DNA of 13,099 nucleotides, taken from NCBI GenBank assembly GCA_964366335.1, contig CAYITQ010000014.1, positions 1 to 13,099 of the forward strand, in the 5' to 3' direction. The translations under genes and the position numbers were made by a program. Below the pieces are notes generated by a model, which saw only the letters and a list, made by a program, of their open reading frames with translations, was not told where the DNA came from and did not search any database. Origin of the DNA: JACRNA01 sp964366335 (lineage in GTDB: Bacteria > Patescibacteriota > Microgenomatia > CAZETR01 > Amesbacteraceae). Below, piece after piece: positions 1 to 5,655 of this stretch (position 1 is its first letter; each line of letters opens with the position of its first letter).

Positions 1-88
1 AGGGGGCCATCTTGGGGTGACGGCGGCGGACCTGGTGCCCAAAATGACACCCCGCTTCCAATAAGTCTTGTAATGATATATTCTTCAT
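1..88 (-). CDS. rpsB: 30S ribosomal protein S2, N-terminal fragment
   Basis: The first 29 codons of ribosomal protein S2 are read from ATG at 88 leftwards off the window edge. The peptide starts MKNISLQDLLEAGCHFGHQV and continues RRRHPKMAP, matching the family signature LLEAGVHFGHQ...NPKMAPY. S2 joins the small ribosomal subunit late and helps bind S1 where S1 exists. A good Shine-Dalgarno (AAGGAAAA, about 92-99) precedes the ATG, unlike most genes in this window. The gene is last in a minus-strand series but seems to have its own promoter (201-229) and a folded leader. The identification is firm; the rest of the gene, and possibly tsf after it, lies outside. Confidence 0.93.
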   Translation of the reverse strand, partial: MKNISLQDLLEAGCHFGHQVRRRHPKMAP

Positions 89-194
89 ATATTTTCCTTC
101 TTTGTCCCAACCGTAGTCCCGATGTACATCGGGACGAAGTGGGATTTCCTCCCCCGCTGCGGTTTATAAGGAAAATATCAGCGGGGTGTGTAAT
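89..194 (-). promoter_or_regulatory. Structured rpsB leader with a complementary anti-SD segment
   Basis: This is the predicted 5' leader of rpsB. On the minus strand, 178-168 reads ATATTTTCCTT, the perfect 11-base complement of AAGGAAAATAT at 99-89, which holds the Shine-Dalgarno just before the ATG. A nested AACCG/CGGTT pair (164-160 with 113-109) lies inside. The anti-SD segment is also the loop of another possible hairpin, CCCCGCTG (186-179) with CAGCGGGG (159-152). The palindrome at 116-135 would form a third hairpin. The layout fits translational control of rpsB. S2 autoregulation is known in other bacteria, but this fold is inferred by eye. Confidence 0.5.
116..135. repeat. 20-bp perfect palindrome, GTCCCGA element copy 1
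   Basis: GTCCCGATGTACATCGGGAC is a perfect 20-bp palindrome in the rpsB leader. The same arms (GTCCCGA/TCGGGAC around a 6-nt centre) recur inside topA (3745-3764) and inside the O-antigen-ligase-like gene (12845-12864), so this is a dispersed element and not a simple terminator. Confidence 0.75.
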
Positions 195-200
195 AAATGC

Positions 201-229
201 ATTTTATCTAATTTATATCAAATCTGCAA
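201..229 (-). promoter_or_regulatory. Candidate rpsB promoter
   Basis: On the minus strand, TTGCAG (229-224), a 17-nt spacer and TAAAAT (206-201) resemble a sigma-70 promoter. Transcription would start near 194, just before the first leader hairpin, which begins at 186. The -35 match is modest. Confidence 0.4.
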
Positions 230-232
230 TAG

Positions 233-436
233 CTATTCAGATCTGGTGGCAAGAATACTTTCCACAACAATGTCTAGACCATAACACCGCAGGATTCTTT
301 TTAGTCCATCCTTGTCATTTTCTCCAACCATTGATCTCACAGTATTTCCGAGATTTTTCATAACTGACGGTATTTCTAGTGCTTGGCGCCGTAAAGTTTC
401 CTCGGGGATTCTCTCTGAACTACGTCTATCTTCCAT
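233..436 (-). CDS. Hypothetical protein, 67 aa
   Basis: A small, charged, probably helical protein starting MEDRRSSERIPEETLRRQAL. No family was recognised. There is no membrane segment and no Cys cluster. It lies 64 nt after the folD stop and 144 nt before rpsB on the same strand, so it may be the last gene of the dcd-tmk-folD series. No Shine-Dalgarno is visible. A TAAAAT-like hexamer (446-441) lies close upstream of the ATG, two bases nearer than in the other leaderless-type starts here, so the start is uncertain. The opposite-strand ORFs across this region look like shadows. Confidence 0.5.
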   Translation of the reverse strand: MEDRRSSERIPEETLRRQALEIPSVMKNLGNTVRSMVGENDKDGLKRILRCYGLDIVVESILATRSE

Positions 437-500
437 AATTATTTTATGCTGTTTTAAAGCATTGAGATACTCATTATATATTCATATACAAAAAATACAA

Positions 501-1166
501 CTATATGCCATTGAGTAGATTTTGGAATAGGCAAGCGACGGTGACGGGGCCAAGGCCCCCGGGAACGGGAGTATAAAAAGAGGCTTTGGCTAAAGCCGAA
601 TGGGAAAACTCCGGCTCAGGATAGCCAACGTCAATACATACTGCTCCCCGTTTAACATCTTTTATCAAACCCGGAATTCCAGTTGCTGAAATAACAATAT
701 CAAAATTTTTAATTAGTTTCGCATCAAAATTTTCTTTGTCCATGCCGATGGCCGCAGGAAATACTTGCATCAACTTGCTACCGACAAAACCATTTGCGCC
801 AACAACACAAATATTTTTATCATTGAGCAATGAGCAATGAGTAATGAGCACTTTTTGTACAGCCAAGACTACCGCTGGCAAATACGGACTATCCCCTCTC
901 AAACCATCCACATCTTTTTCTTTTGGAATCTGAGAAATTAGTTTTTGGGAATCAGGATGCGGGAGTTGGACTATTATTCCGTCTTCATCACCATCAATTC
1001 TATTCATGATGATTTCTACTCCCAATCTTTTGGCCACTTCGGTCTTTATTTTTACATATCTTCTACCAGCAATATTATCGTCACTCAAAAAAACAGCTAA
1101 TTTAGCTTTTTTGCGTGGCAACTTGGAAATTATCTCCTCAGCAAATTTCTTTCCATCAAATATCAT
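501..1166 (-). CDS. folD: Methylene-THF dehydrogenase/cyclohydrolase FolD, short form
   Basis: FolD interconverts 5,10-methylene-THF, 5,10-methenyl-THF and 10-formyl-THF in the cytoplasm, linking folate carbons to dTMP and purine synthesis. Visible landmarks are the YxxxK active-site pair (Y37, K41), DGIIVQLP (62-69), KDVDG (84-88), a Rossmann glycine stretch GANGFVGS (123-130) and PGGLGPVT near residues 203-210. At 221 aa it is well below the usual 280-290: the helical stretch before DGIIVQLP is nearly absent. Residues 106-115 (VLITHCSLLN) are encoded by a heptamer repeat array just before the Rossmann domain. The ATG at 1166 overlaps the TGA of the upstream 57-aa gene (TGATG), suggesting coupled translation; a GTG at 1169 is an alternative start. 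Confidence 0.9.
   Translation of the reverse strand: MIFDGKKFAEEIISKLPRKKAKLAVFLSDDNIAGRRYVKIKTEVAKRLGVEIIMNRIDGDEDGIIVQLPHPDSQKLISQIPKEKDVDGLRGDSPYLPAVVLAVQKVLITHCSLLNDKNICVVGANGFVGSKLMQVFPAAIGMDKENFDAKLIKNFDIVISATGIPGLIKDVKRGAVCIDVGYPEPEFSHSALAKASFYTPVPGGLGPVTVACLFQNLLNGI
824..851. repeat. Heptamer array (TGAGCAA type) inside folD
   Basis: Four 7-bp units, TGAGCAA, TGAGCAA, TGAGTAA and TGAGCAC, lie in the folD reading frame. They are read on the coding strand as the GCTCATT form, which gives LITHCSLL. Matching four-unit arrays occur in topA, mrdA and the O-antigen-ligase-like gene. Confidence 0.85.
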
Positions 1167-1339
1167 CACTTATATATTGGAAATAAATATGAACAAAGGA
1201 CTGAACTCAATATTACTATTCCCAGAACCGTTAATACTATTTTATCTCCTCTTGAAACTCTCTCAGTTAAATATTCTGCCGCTAATCCCTTCCCTGGCGG
1301 AATGTCCGAAGAGTCTATAATCCTTTTCTCATTTTCCAT
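1166..1339 (-). CDS. Small single-pass membrane protein, 57 aa
   Basis: A short ORF starting MENEKRIIDSSDIPPGKGLA with a charged N-terminal half. One clear hydrophobic helix spans about residues 34-52 (IVLTVLGIVILSSVLCSYLF), followed by PIYK and a TGA stop. The stop overlaps the folD start by one base (TGATG), which is the best evidence that it is translated. It lies 73 nt after tmk on the same strand. No Shine-Dalgarno is visible. The family was not recognised; a role next to folate and thymidylate enzymes is only suggested by position. Confidence 0.55.
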   Translation of the reverse strand: MENEKRIIDSSDIPPGKGLAAEYLTERVSRGDKIVLTVLGIVILSSVLCSYLFPIYK

Positions 1340-1412
1340 AATTTTTTATTTTTAATTGTGCTGCCTCTTGATTTCTTTTTTTATCAAATCAAATACTTTG
1401 TCCATATGGTAA

Positions 1413-2051
1413 TTATATATCCAATATTCCATTTACCACACTTTTTACCTGTCCCATTACCTGATCAAGCGGTGGCTCCGCATCTATTCTGTACCAAAAA
1501 TTTGTTTTACTTTCTTCAAACTTATATAAATCTCTATAGCTTGCCACAACTCTTTTAAAATGTCTCAACCCTAACTTGTCAAAAGGATCATCTTCGGCTC
1601 CAACTGGTCTTCTTCCATATGCAGTTTTTGCGGATATATCCATAAAGAATATTGCATCTGGCCAAACATCCTTCATTACCACATTGGTCATCAAATCCAT
1701 TGTTTCAAAATTTGCCCCATCCAGGCCTTGATAAACTTTTGTCGATGGATATCCCCGGCCAGCCACCACATCTATTCCCGCTTCTAGTTTTGGGACGATC
1801 AATTTTTTAAGTAAAAAATATCTCGACGCCATAAATAACGCCGCCAAGTTGTCTGCATTAGCACTTTTTGTTTCTTTTAGTTCAAAAATAAGACTTCTCA
1901 AATCCTCTGCCGATTCTACCCCCCCCGGTTCCCTAGTTTCTTCTGCGATCCTTCCACAATCATTTAAATACTTCACCAATAAAGGTGCAACTGTAGTTTT
2001 TCCACACCTACCCACTCCCTCTAATAACCAATACTTTCCTCTTTCTGCCAT
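1413..2051 (-). CDS. tmk: Thymidylate (dTMP) kinase
   Basis: Tmk phosphorylates dTMP to dTDP with ATP, the last dedicated step to dTTP. The 212-aa length is normal. The P-loop is at 11-20 (EGVGRCGKTT), REPGG at 40-44 and a YxxSxxxYQG-type motif at 101-109 (YPSTKVYQG). A lid-like Arg-rich stretch (GRRPVGAEDD) begins near 146. The usual DR(Y/H) motif reads GRG at 98-100: the Arg is kept but the Asp is Gly, an unusual change close to the substrate site. The gene follows dcd and the 70-aa gene (23-nt gap), so dCTP deamination and dTMP phosphorylation are encoded together. No Shine-Dalgarno is seen at the start. Confidence 0.9.
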   Translation of the reverse strand: MAERGKYWLLEGVGRCGKTTVAPLLVKYLNDCGRIAEETREPGGVESAEDLRSLIFELKETKSANADNLAALFMASRYFLLKKLIVPKLEAGIDVVAGRGYPSTKVYQGLDGANFETMDLMTNVVMKDVWPDAIFFMDISAKTAYGRRPVGAEDDPFDKLGLRHFKRVVASYRDLYKFEESKTNFWYRIDAEPPLDQVMGQVKSVVNGILDI

Positions 2052-2074
2052 AGTCGCGCAGTTTTACCATAAAA

Positions 2075-2287
2075 TTATGTTTTTGGGAATTCTCTAATTC
2101 TTTTCTCAACTTCTGCCCGCAGACAACTTTTGACACTATTTAAACATTCCCTATTTGTTACAATACCATTATTGTTAACTTCCACTCGACCCTGACAATG
2201 TAGACATATACAACTATAAATACTACCATCATGTTCCCACCAATCAACTTGTAATTGGGGAGGAATTAAGTCTAAAATATTCCTCAT
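2075..2287 (-). CDS. Cys-rich small protein, 70 aa, possible zinc-binding
   Basis: A small protein beginning MRNILDLIPPQLQVDWWEHD. It has five cysteines, C26, C28, C31, C48 and C55. CxxC (28-31) with the later pair could bind a zinc ion, though spacing matches no family I can name. The start chosen is ATG at 2287 because it overlaps the dcd stop (ATGA), as expected for coupled translation; a longer version from 2299 would overlap dcd more. It sits between dcd and tmk and is probably co-transcribed with them. Function unknown. Confidence 0.65.
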   Translation of the reverse strand: MRNILDLIPPQLQVDWWEHDGSIYSCICLHCQGRVEVNNNGIVTNRECLNSVKSCLRAEVEKRIREFPKT

Positions 2288-2850
2288 TTTTTCCCCCATA
2301 AACTATTTATATCGGCACCGACGGTGCCTTTTTGGCCTTGATAATGGCTTTTTATATTCTTGTGTCCATATGGAAATTGGGCAGGCGAAGTCATCTGGTT
2401 AAAGCTGATTTGGCAAATTTTCATTCCCCGGTACAAGGCAATTGGTAAATTGGCCAGATTTGATATTTCCAGAGTTAGCTGACCTTCAAAACCCGGATCC
2501 ACATAGCCTGCGGTCGAATGAATGACCAGACCAATTCTACCCAAGCTACTTTTGCCTTCCAACCGGGCAACCAAATCAAAGGGAATTTTTACGAATTCGA
2601 CAGTAGTTCCTAGGACAAATTCCCGGGGATGCAAGATCAGAGGTTCATCTTTGGCTATCACAACTTTTTTCATCAATCCCTTTATAATCTTTTTGGTATC
2701 AATCAGACTTTGACTGTGGCTGTCAAACACTAAAAAATCATCCCCCAGATGCAAATCAACACTCGAGGGCTGAACACAACTCCCATCAAACGGCAATATT
2801 ATTAAATCTTTCTTTAATCTGGCTCTTATATCCCGGTCACTCAAAACCAT
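2284..2850 (-). CDS. dcd: dCTP deaminase
   Basis: Dcd deaminates dCTP to dUTP, the first step of the route to dTMP; some family members also hydrolyse dUTP to dUMP. The 188-aa protein carries VQPSSVDLHLG (26-36), EGKSSLGRIGL (98-108), HSTAGYVDPGFEGQLTLEIS (111-130) with the probable catalytic Glu at 128, and YQGQKG (170-175). These are the trimeric dUTPase-fold motifs. The ATG at 2850 (MVLSDRDI) fits the family start and lies exactly 7 nt after an extended -10 box; the ATG at 2856 is less likely. It is the first gene of the nucleotide operon and overlaps the 70-aa gene by 4 nt. Mono- versus bifunctional activity cannot be told from sequence alone. Confidence 0.93.
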   Translation of the reverse strand: MVLSDRDIRARLKKDLIILPFDGSCVQPSSVDLHLGDDFLVFDSHSQSLIDTKKIIKGLMKKVVIAKDEPLILHPREFVLGTTVEFVKIPFDLVARLEGKSSLGRIGLVIHSTAGYVDPGFEGQLTLEISNLANLPIALYRGMKICQISFNQMTSPAQFPYGHKNIKSHYQGQKGTVGADINSLWGKK

Positions 2851-2856
2851 TTTCAA

Positions 2857-2865
2857 ATCTTAACA
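2857..2865 (-). promoter_or_regulatory. Extended -10 promoter of dcd
   Basis: TGt-TAAGAT on the minus strand, ending 7 nt before the dcd ATG at 2850. This predicts a leaderless mRNA for the nucleotide operon. Confidence 0.5.
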
Positions 2866-2883
2866 CATTTGTAAACTTTTGGG

Positions 2884-2899
2884 TGGCCATCGATGGCCA
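2884..2899. promoter_or_regulatory. 16-bp palindrome between divergent promoters
   Basis: TGGCCATCGATGGCCA is a perfect palindrome between the divergent dcd and 2919 genes. It covers the expected -35 position of the rightward promoter and touches that of the leftward one, so it could be an operator for both. No regulator is known. Confidence 0.45.
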
Positions 2900-2904
2900 A
2901 AAAT

Positions 2905-2912
2905 TGTAAAAT
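2905..2912 (+). promoter_or_regulatory. -10 box for the 80-aa gene
   Basis: TG-TAAAAT with the hexamer at 2907-2912, ending 7 nt before the ATG at 2919. The same TGTAAAAT octamer precedes topA at the same spacing. Confidence 0.5.
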
Positions 2913-2918
2913 ACTTAT

Positions 2919-3161
2919 ATGAACTGGTCGTTTGCAATTATAAATAATAGGTTGGCTGAGGTATTTTATGAGAAGAAAGGTAAAACCATAACCTTTTTGA
3001 ATCATTGTTATGTTAAAGCTTCCGAATACAAAACTCAAAAAGAGCAAGATTACATTAAAAGAGATACTAAACAATTAAAATTAACTTTTCGAAATCAAAA
3101 ATATTATGACCAAAATCCAAGACCGGGATGGACAGTCAAAACTGGCGATTTTGATGACTAA
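2919..3161 (+). CDS. Hypothetical protein, 80 aa
   Basis: A basic, soluble-looking protein starting MNWSFAIINNRLAEVFYEKK, with a Lys/Gln-rich middle (KTQKEQDYIKRDTKQLKL) and an acidic end (GDFDD). No family was recognised. The start has a -10 hexamer at leaderless spacing, and codon content is balanced, which favours this ORF over the overlapping minus-strand ORF at 2853-3074. It is divergent from dcd and convergent with the topA unit. A weak AT-rich inverted repeat (AACTTA/TAAGTT, 3173-3190) lies just past its stop and might be a poor shared terminator. Confidence 0.6.
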   Translation: MNWSFAIINNRLAEVFYEKKGKTITFLNHCYVKASEYKTQKEQDYIKRDTKQLKLTFRNQKYYDQNPRPGWTVKTGDFDD

Positions 3162-3175
3162 TTAACATGATAAAC

Positions 3176-3280
3176 TTATATTTTTAAGTTATTTTCTTTA
3201 ATTTCTAATCCATCAATGGCAATTCTGGGTGCCAATTCAAAGCCTTTTAAAAATTGATCAAGCGGAAGTTTTTGTATCAT
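3176..3280 (-). CDS. 34-aa ORF directly behind topA, possible gene fragment
   Basis: The ORF starts MIQKLPLDQFLKGFELAPRI and ends TAA at 3176. Its ATG is 4 nt past the topA stop, an operon-like spacing. The sequence reads like the N-terminus of a larger protein (PRIAIDGLEI resembles the first strand of several folds, including Nudix enzymes), so it may be a truncated remnant. No family can be assigned. Confidence 0.4.
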   Translation of the reverse strand: MIQKLPLDQFLKGFELAPRIAIDGLEIKENNLKI

Positions 3281-3284
3281 ATGT

Positions 3285-5207
3285 TTATTTTATCACGGGC
3301 CGGTTCCAAGATGCAAAATCGCATTTGGGATAATTGCTGCAGCCATAGAAAGTCCGGCCGGAGCGGGTTTTTCTTAAAATTACGTCACCGTCAGAACATT
3401 TTAGACATTTTTGCCCGATCTTGGCTTGAAAATTGGCCTTGTATTCACATTCTGGATACTTGGAACAAGCCAAGAATTTGCCAAATTTACCGACTCTAAT
3501 CAAGACATCACCTGTTTTACATTTAGGACACTTGTCCCCTGTCTCTTCTGTCCCCACTTTGACTCGAAGCGAAGTATCCTGAACCGAGCTCAGCTTGGTG
3601 GAAAACGGTCCCCAAAATTCAGAAATTACTGGTTGCCACTTCTTTTTACCATTGGCGATTTCGTCTAGAGTGTCTTCCAATTTGGCTGTAAATTTATAGC
3701 CCATGATATCGCCAAAATTCACCACCAGAAAATCATTGACCGCAATCCCGAGTGCGCTCGGGACATATCTTTTGTCCTGATTCTTTTCCACATATTGGCG
3801 GTCGGCAATTGTAGTTAGCGTTGGAGCATAAGTACTGGGTCTGCCGATTCCCAATTCCTCCATAGCCTTAATCAGTGACGCGTCATTATATCTAGCTGGG
3901 CCTTGAGTAAACTTCTGCATTTTTTCCAGGGAAACATAATTTAATTCTTCCCCCACTTCTAATTTTGGTAATTCTGTCTCCTGTGCCTTGTCTCCTGTGC
4001 CTAAAATGTACCAACCCAAAAAATTAACAGTTTCACCTTTTGCTTGTAATTTATATTTTCCTGCTGTGACTGTGACTGTGACTGACACTCCCGTGGCTTC
4101 CGCCATCTGACAAGCCACAAATCTTTTCCAGATCAATTCATATAGTTTCTGTTCATCCTTATTGAGACTAGCTCCTAGCTCCTGACTACTAGCTCCTAAA
4201 TTTGTCGGCCGTATCGCTTCATGCGCTTCTTGAGCTACTTTGGATTTGGTTTTGTAAATTCGTGGCGTTTCTAGGGAATATTCTTTCCCATATTTCTGAG
4301 CAATGAGCAATGAGCACTGAGTATTGGCTTCAGCGGCAATGTTGGTTGAGTCGGTCCGGTGATAGGTAATAAATCCCATTTCATACAATCTTTGGGCTGT
4401 CTGCATTGTTTTCTTGGCACTCCACCCTAATTTATTCGCGGCAATTTGCTGCAAAGTGCTCGTGGTAAATGGCGCCGGCGGCGTCCTCTTGAAATCTTTC
4501 TTTTCGATACTGGCTACTTCGTACTGGGCACTGATCAATCCTTTCTCTATTCTTTCAGCTTCTGATTGATTTTTTAACTCGGTTATTAATTTTGTTTCGA
4601 GTTTTTGATTTTTTGAGTTTTTGAGTTTTACCAATATTTCCCAATACTCCTCCGTCTTAAACGCTTCTATTTCCCGCTCGCGCTCGACAACTAAACGGAC
4701 GGCGACTGACTGGACACGCCCGGCAGACAGCCCCCGTCTGACTTTTTTCCATAATAACGGCGACAATTTGTATCCTACCAATCTATCCAATATTCTTCTG
4801 GCTTGTTGGGCATCAACCAAATTCAAATCCAATGCGCCTGGATTTTTCAAAGCGTTATCAATAGCACTTTTAGTTATTTCATGAAATGTCACACGACTTA
4901 GCACTTGGCCCTTAGCACCTAGCACCTGACTAACATGCCAAGCAATAGCTTCCCCTTCGCGATCTGGGTCAGTAGCCAAAAATATTTTGTCAGCAGATTT
5001 TGCAAAAACTTTAATTTCATCAATTCGTTGCTTTTGTTTTTTGGTTTGAACATAACTTGGCTCGAAATTTTTCTCCACATCAATACCTAACTTCTTCTCC
5101 GGTAAATCCCGGATATGACCCATCGAAGCCTCAATCCTGTATCCTGTGCCCAAAAACCTGGATAAGGTCCTGGCCTTCGTCGGGCTCTCCACAATTATCA
5201 AATCCAT
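3285..5207 (-). CDS. topA: DNA topoisomerase I (type IA)
   Basis: TopA relaxes negative supercoils by passing strands through a transient 5'-phosphotyrosine break. The TOPRIM domain opens with LIIVESPTKA (3-12, E7) and has DPDREGEA (80-87). The sequence RGLSAGRVQSVAVRLVVERE lies at 158-177. The catalytic Tyr is Y282 in GFITYHRTDS. Two C-terminal C4 zinc ribbons follow (C560, C563, C581, C587; C601, C604, C623, C629). At 640 aa it is shorter than the roughly 700-865 aa of many relatives, but complete. The ATG at 5207 follows a TAAAAT box at leaderless spacing. Its reading frame contains an unusual number of short repeat arrays (five heptamer, one hexamer) plus a dispersed palindrome, mostly at positions that look like loops or junctions. 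Confidence 0.96.
   Translation of the reverse strand: MDLIIVESPTKARTLSRFLGTGYRIEASMGHIRDLPEKKLGIDVEKNFEPSYVQTKKQKQRIDEIKVFAKSADKIFLATDPDREGEAIAWHVSQVLGAKGQVLSRVTFHEITKSAIDNALKNPGALDLNLVDAQQARRILDRLVGYKLSPLLWKKVRRGLSAGRVQSVAVRLVVEREREIEAFKTEEYWEILVKLKNSKNQKLETKLITELKNQSEAERIEKGLISAQYEVASIEKKDFKRTPPAPFTTSTLQQIAANKLGWSAKKTMQTAQRLYEMGFITYHRTDSTNIAAEANTQCSLLIAQKYGKEYSLETPRIYKTKSKVAQEAHEAIRPTNLGASSQELGASLNKDEQKLYELIWKRFVACQMAEATGVSVTVTVTAGKYKLQAKGETVNFLGWYILGTGDKAQETELPKLEVGEELNYVSLEKMQKFTQGPARYNDASLIKAMEELGIGRPSTYAPTLTTIADRQYVEKNQDKRYVPSALGIAVNDFLVVNFGDIMGYKFTAKLEDTLDEIANGKKKWQPVISEFWGPFSTKLSSVQDTSLRVKVGTEETGDKCPKCKTGDVLIRVGKFGKFLACSKYPECEYKANFQAKIGQKCLKCSDGDVILRKTRSGRTFYGCSNYPKCDFASWNRPVIK
3745..3764. 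repeat. GTCCCGA-type palindrome inside topA
   Basis: ATCCCGAGTGCGCTCGGGAC has the same 7-nt arms as the palindromes at 116-135 and 12845-12864, with one end mismatch and a different 6-nt centre. It encodes VPSALGI near residues 482-488 of TopA. Confidence 0.6.
3974..4001. repeat. Heptamer array (CTGTCTC/CTGTGCC) inside topA
   Basis: Four 7-bp units, CTGTCTC, CTGTGCC, TTGTCTC and CTGTGCC. On the coding strand they give LGTGDKAQETE (402-412). A shorter relative (TCAATCC, TGTATCC, TGTGCCC) lies at 5131-5151 and encodes part of LGTGYRIEA. Confidence 0.65.
4065..4082. repeat. Hexamer repeat inside topA
   Basis: Three copies of TGTGAC followed by a partial copy (TGAC, 4083-4086). They encode the alternating VTVTVT of TopA near 376-381. 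This one has period 6, unlike the other arrays. Confidence 0.6.
4164..4198. repeat. Heptamer array (GCTCCTA) inside topA
   Basis: Five units in phase, GAGACTA, GCTCCTA, GCTCCTG, ACTACTA and GCTCCTA. The coding strand gives LGASSQELGASLN (337-349), itself an imperfect 7-residue repeat. Confidence 0.75.
4297..4324. repeat. Heptamer array (TGAGCAA type) inside topA
   Basis: Four units, TGAGCAA, TGAGCAA, TGAGCAC and TGAGTAT, the same family and copy number as in folD and mrdA. They encode NTQCSLLIAQ (295-304), just past the catalytic-Tyr motif. Confidence 0.85.
4599..4633. repeat. T-rich period-7 array inside topA
   Basis: Imperfect 7-bp units of the GAGTTTT/TGATTTT type. The coding strand gives a Lys/Asn-rich loop (KLKNSKNQKLE) near residues 194-204. 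Confidence 0.45.
4898..4932. repeat. Heptamer array (TTAGCAC) inside topA
   Basis: Five units, TTAGCAC, TTGGCCC, TTAGCAC, CTAGCAC and CTGACTA. They encode SQVLGAKGQVLSR (93-105) between the DPDREGEA and TFHE motifs of the TOPRIM region. Confidence 0.7.
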
Positions 5208-5213
5208 TTCTCT

Positions 5214-5221
5214 ATTTTACA
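5214..5221 (-). promoter_or_regulatory. -10 box of topA
   Basis: TG-TAAAAT on the minus strand, hexamer 5219-5214, ending exactly 7 nt before the topA ATG at 5207. No convincing -35 was seen. Confidence 0.45.
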
Positions 5222-5581
5222 CTACTCTTCTTTCATTTCCCCAATTGCCTGCAATCCTATACCAGCTATATCTACCAATCCAGATCCCAAAAAGGCGATC
5301 CCTAATGTAAATATCACATTCTGCGGATTAAGTTGGCCATTCCATTCCCCTAATCTAGCACCAGAAAGTAAGGCCATATAGAATGGTGGAAGTAGTCTCA
5401 AAAACTGTAACTTCGTTCCGTCACCCAATTTATACTCAGGGTTTTGAGCATGACTCATAAATACTGGCTTAAATGTCACTTTCAATAAAAACCCTCCAAA
5501 ATCCACGGCTCCTCTAGCGACCGTCACAAAACCACGAGTGGCAGGCGAACTTTTTGCTTGCTCCCAATTCATAACCAGCAT
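5222..5581 (-). CDS. Hypothetical protein, 119 aa, possibly membrane-associated
   Basis: A protein of unknown family beginning MLVMNWEQAKSSPATRGFVT. It is hydrophobic in patches: a segment near 80-93 (FLRLLPPFYMALLS) and a more convincing helix near 108 to the end (NVIFTLGIAFLGSGLVDIAG), finishing with a charged EMKEE tail. The ATG at 5581 follows a GA-rich tract (5588-5599) that can serve as a ribosome binding site; the ATG at 5572 is an alternative. It follows the PaaX/Cas2-like gene, and the interval carries one copy of the 44-bp repeat also found before that regulator, so it may belong to the regulator's target set. Confidence 0.6.
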   Translation of the reverse strand: MLVMNWEQAKSSPATRGFVTVARGAVDFGGFLLKVTFKPVFMSHAQNPEYKLGDGTKLQFLRLLPPFYMALLSGARLGEWNGQLNPQNVIFTLGIAFLGSGLVDIAGIGLQAIGEMKEE

Positions 5582-5611
5582 AATAACTCTCTCTCTCTCT
5601 GCAAAGTCAAG

Positions 5612-5655
5612 TTTTTACATTCTATACGCGGCCGCGTTTACTTTGTAATTATTTG
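5612..5655. repeat. 44-bp repeat copy A with GC palindrome, putative operator
   Basis: Aligns without gaps to 6222-6265 (36 of 44 identical). The core ACGCGGCCGCGT (5626-5637) is a perfect 12-bp palindrome. A TAAAAA hexamer (5617-5612, minus) would start a 24-nt leader for the 119-aa gene. The copy overlaps the stop codon of the PaaX/Cas2-like gene. Confidence 0.65.

Noticed and set aside
73..363. Plus-strand ORF of 96 aa
   Set aside because: It runs antisense through the rpsB start and leader and the 67-aa gene; its peptide has no protein-like pattern.
1006..1320. Plus-strand ORF of 104 aa
   Set aside because: Antisense to folD and to the 57-aa gene that is coupled to folD by a TGATG overlap.
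2853..3074. Minus-strand ORF of 73 aa
   Set aside because: Opposite to the 80-aa plus-strand gene, which has a promoter at the right spacing; it also spans the dcd promoter.
3173..3190. Rho-independent terminator between the 80-aa gene and the topA unit
   Set aside because: The stem AACTTA/TAAGTT is only 6 bp with no GC-rich base, too weak to call.
4297..4324. CRISPR or minisatellite array
   Set aside because: Units are 7 bp with no spacers and lie within reading frames.
5626..5637. Cloning-site artefact (contains a NotI-like GCGGCCGC)
   Set aside because: The sequence sits within a 44-bp element that recurs upstream of the neighbouring gene with a changed core, so it is natural.
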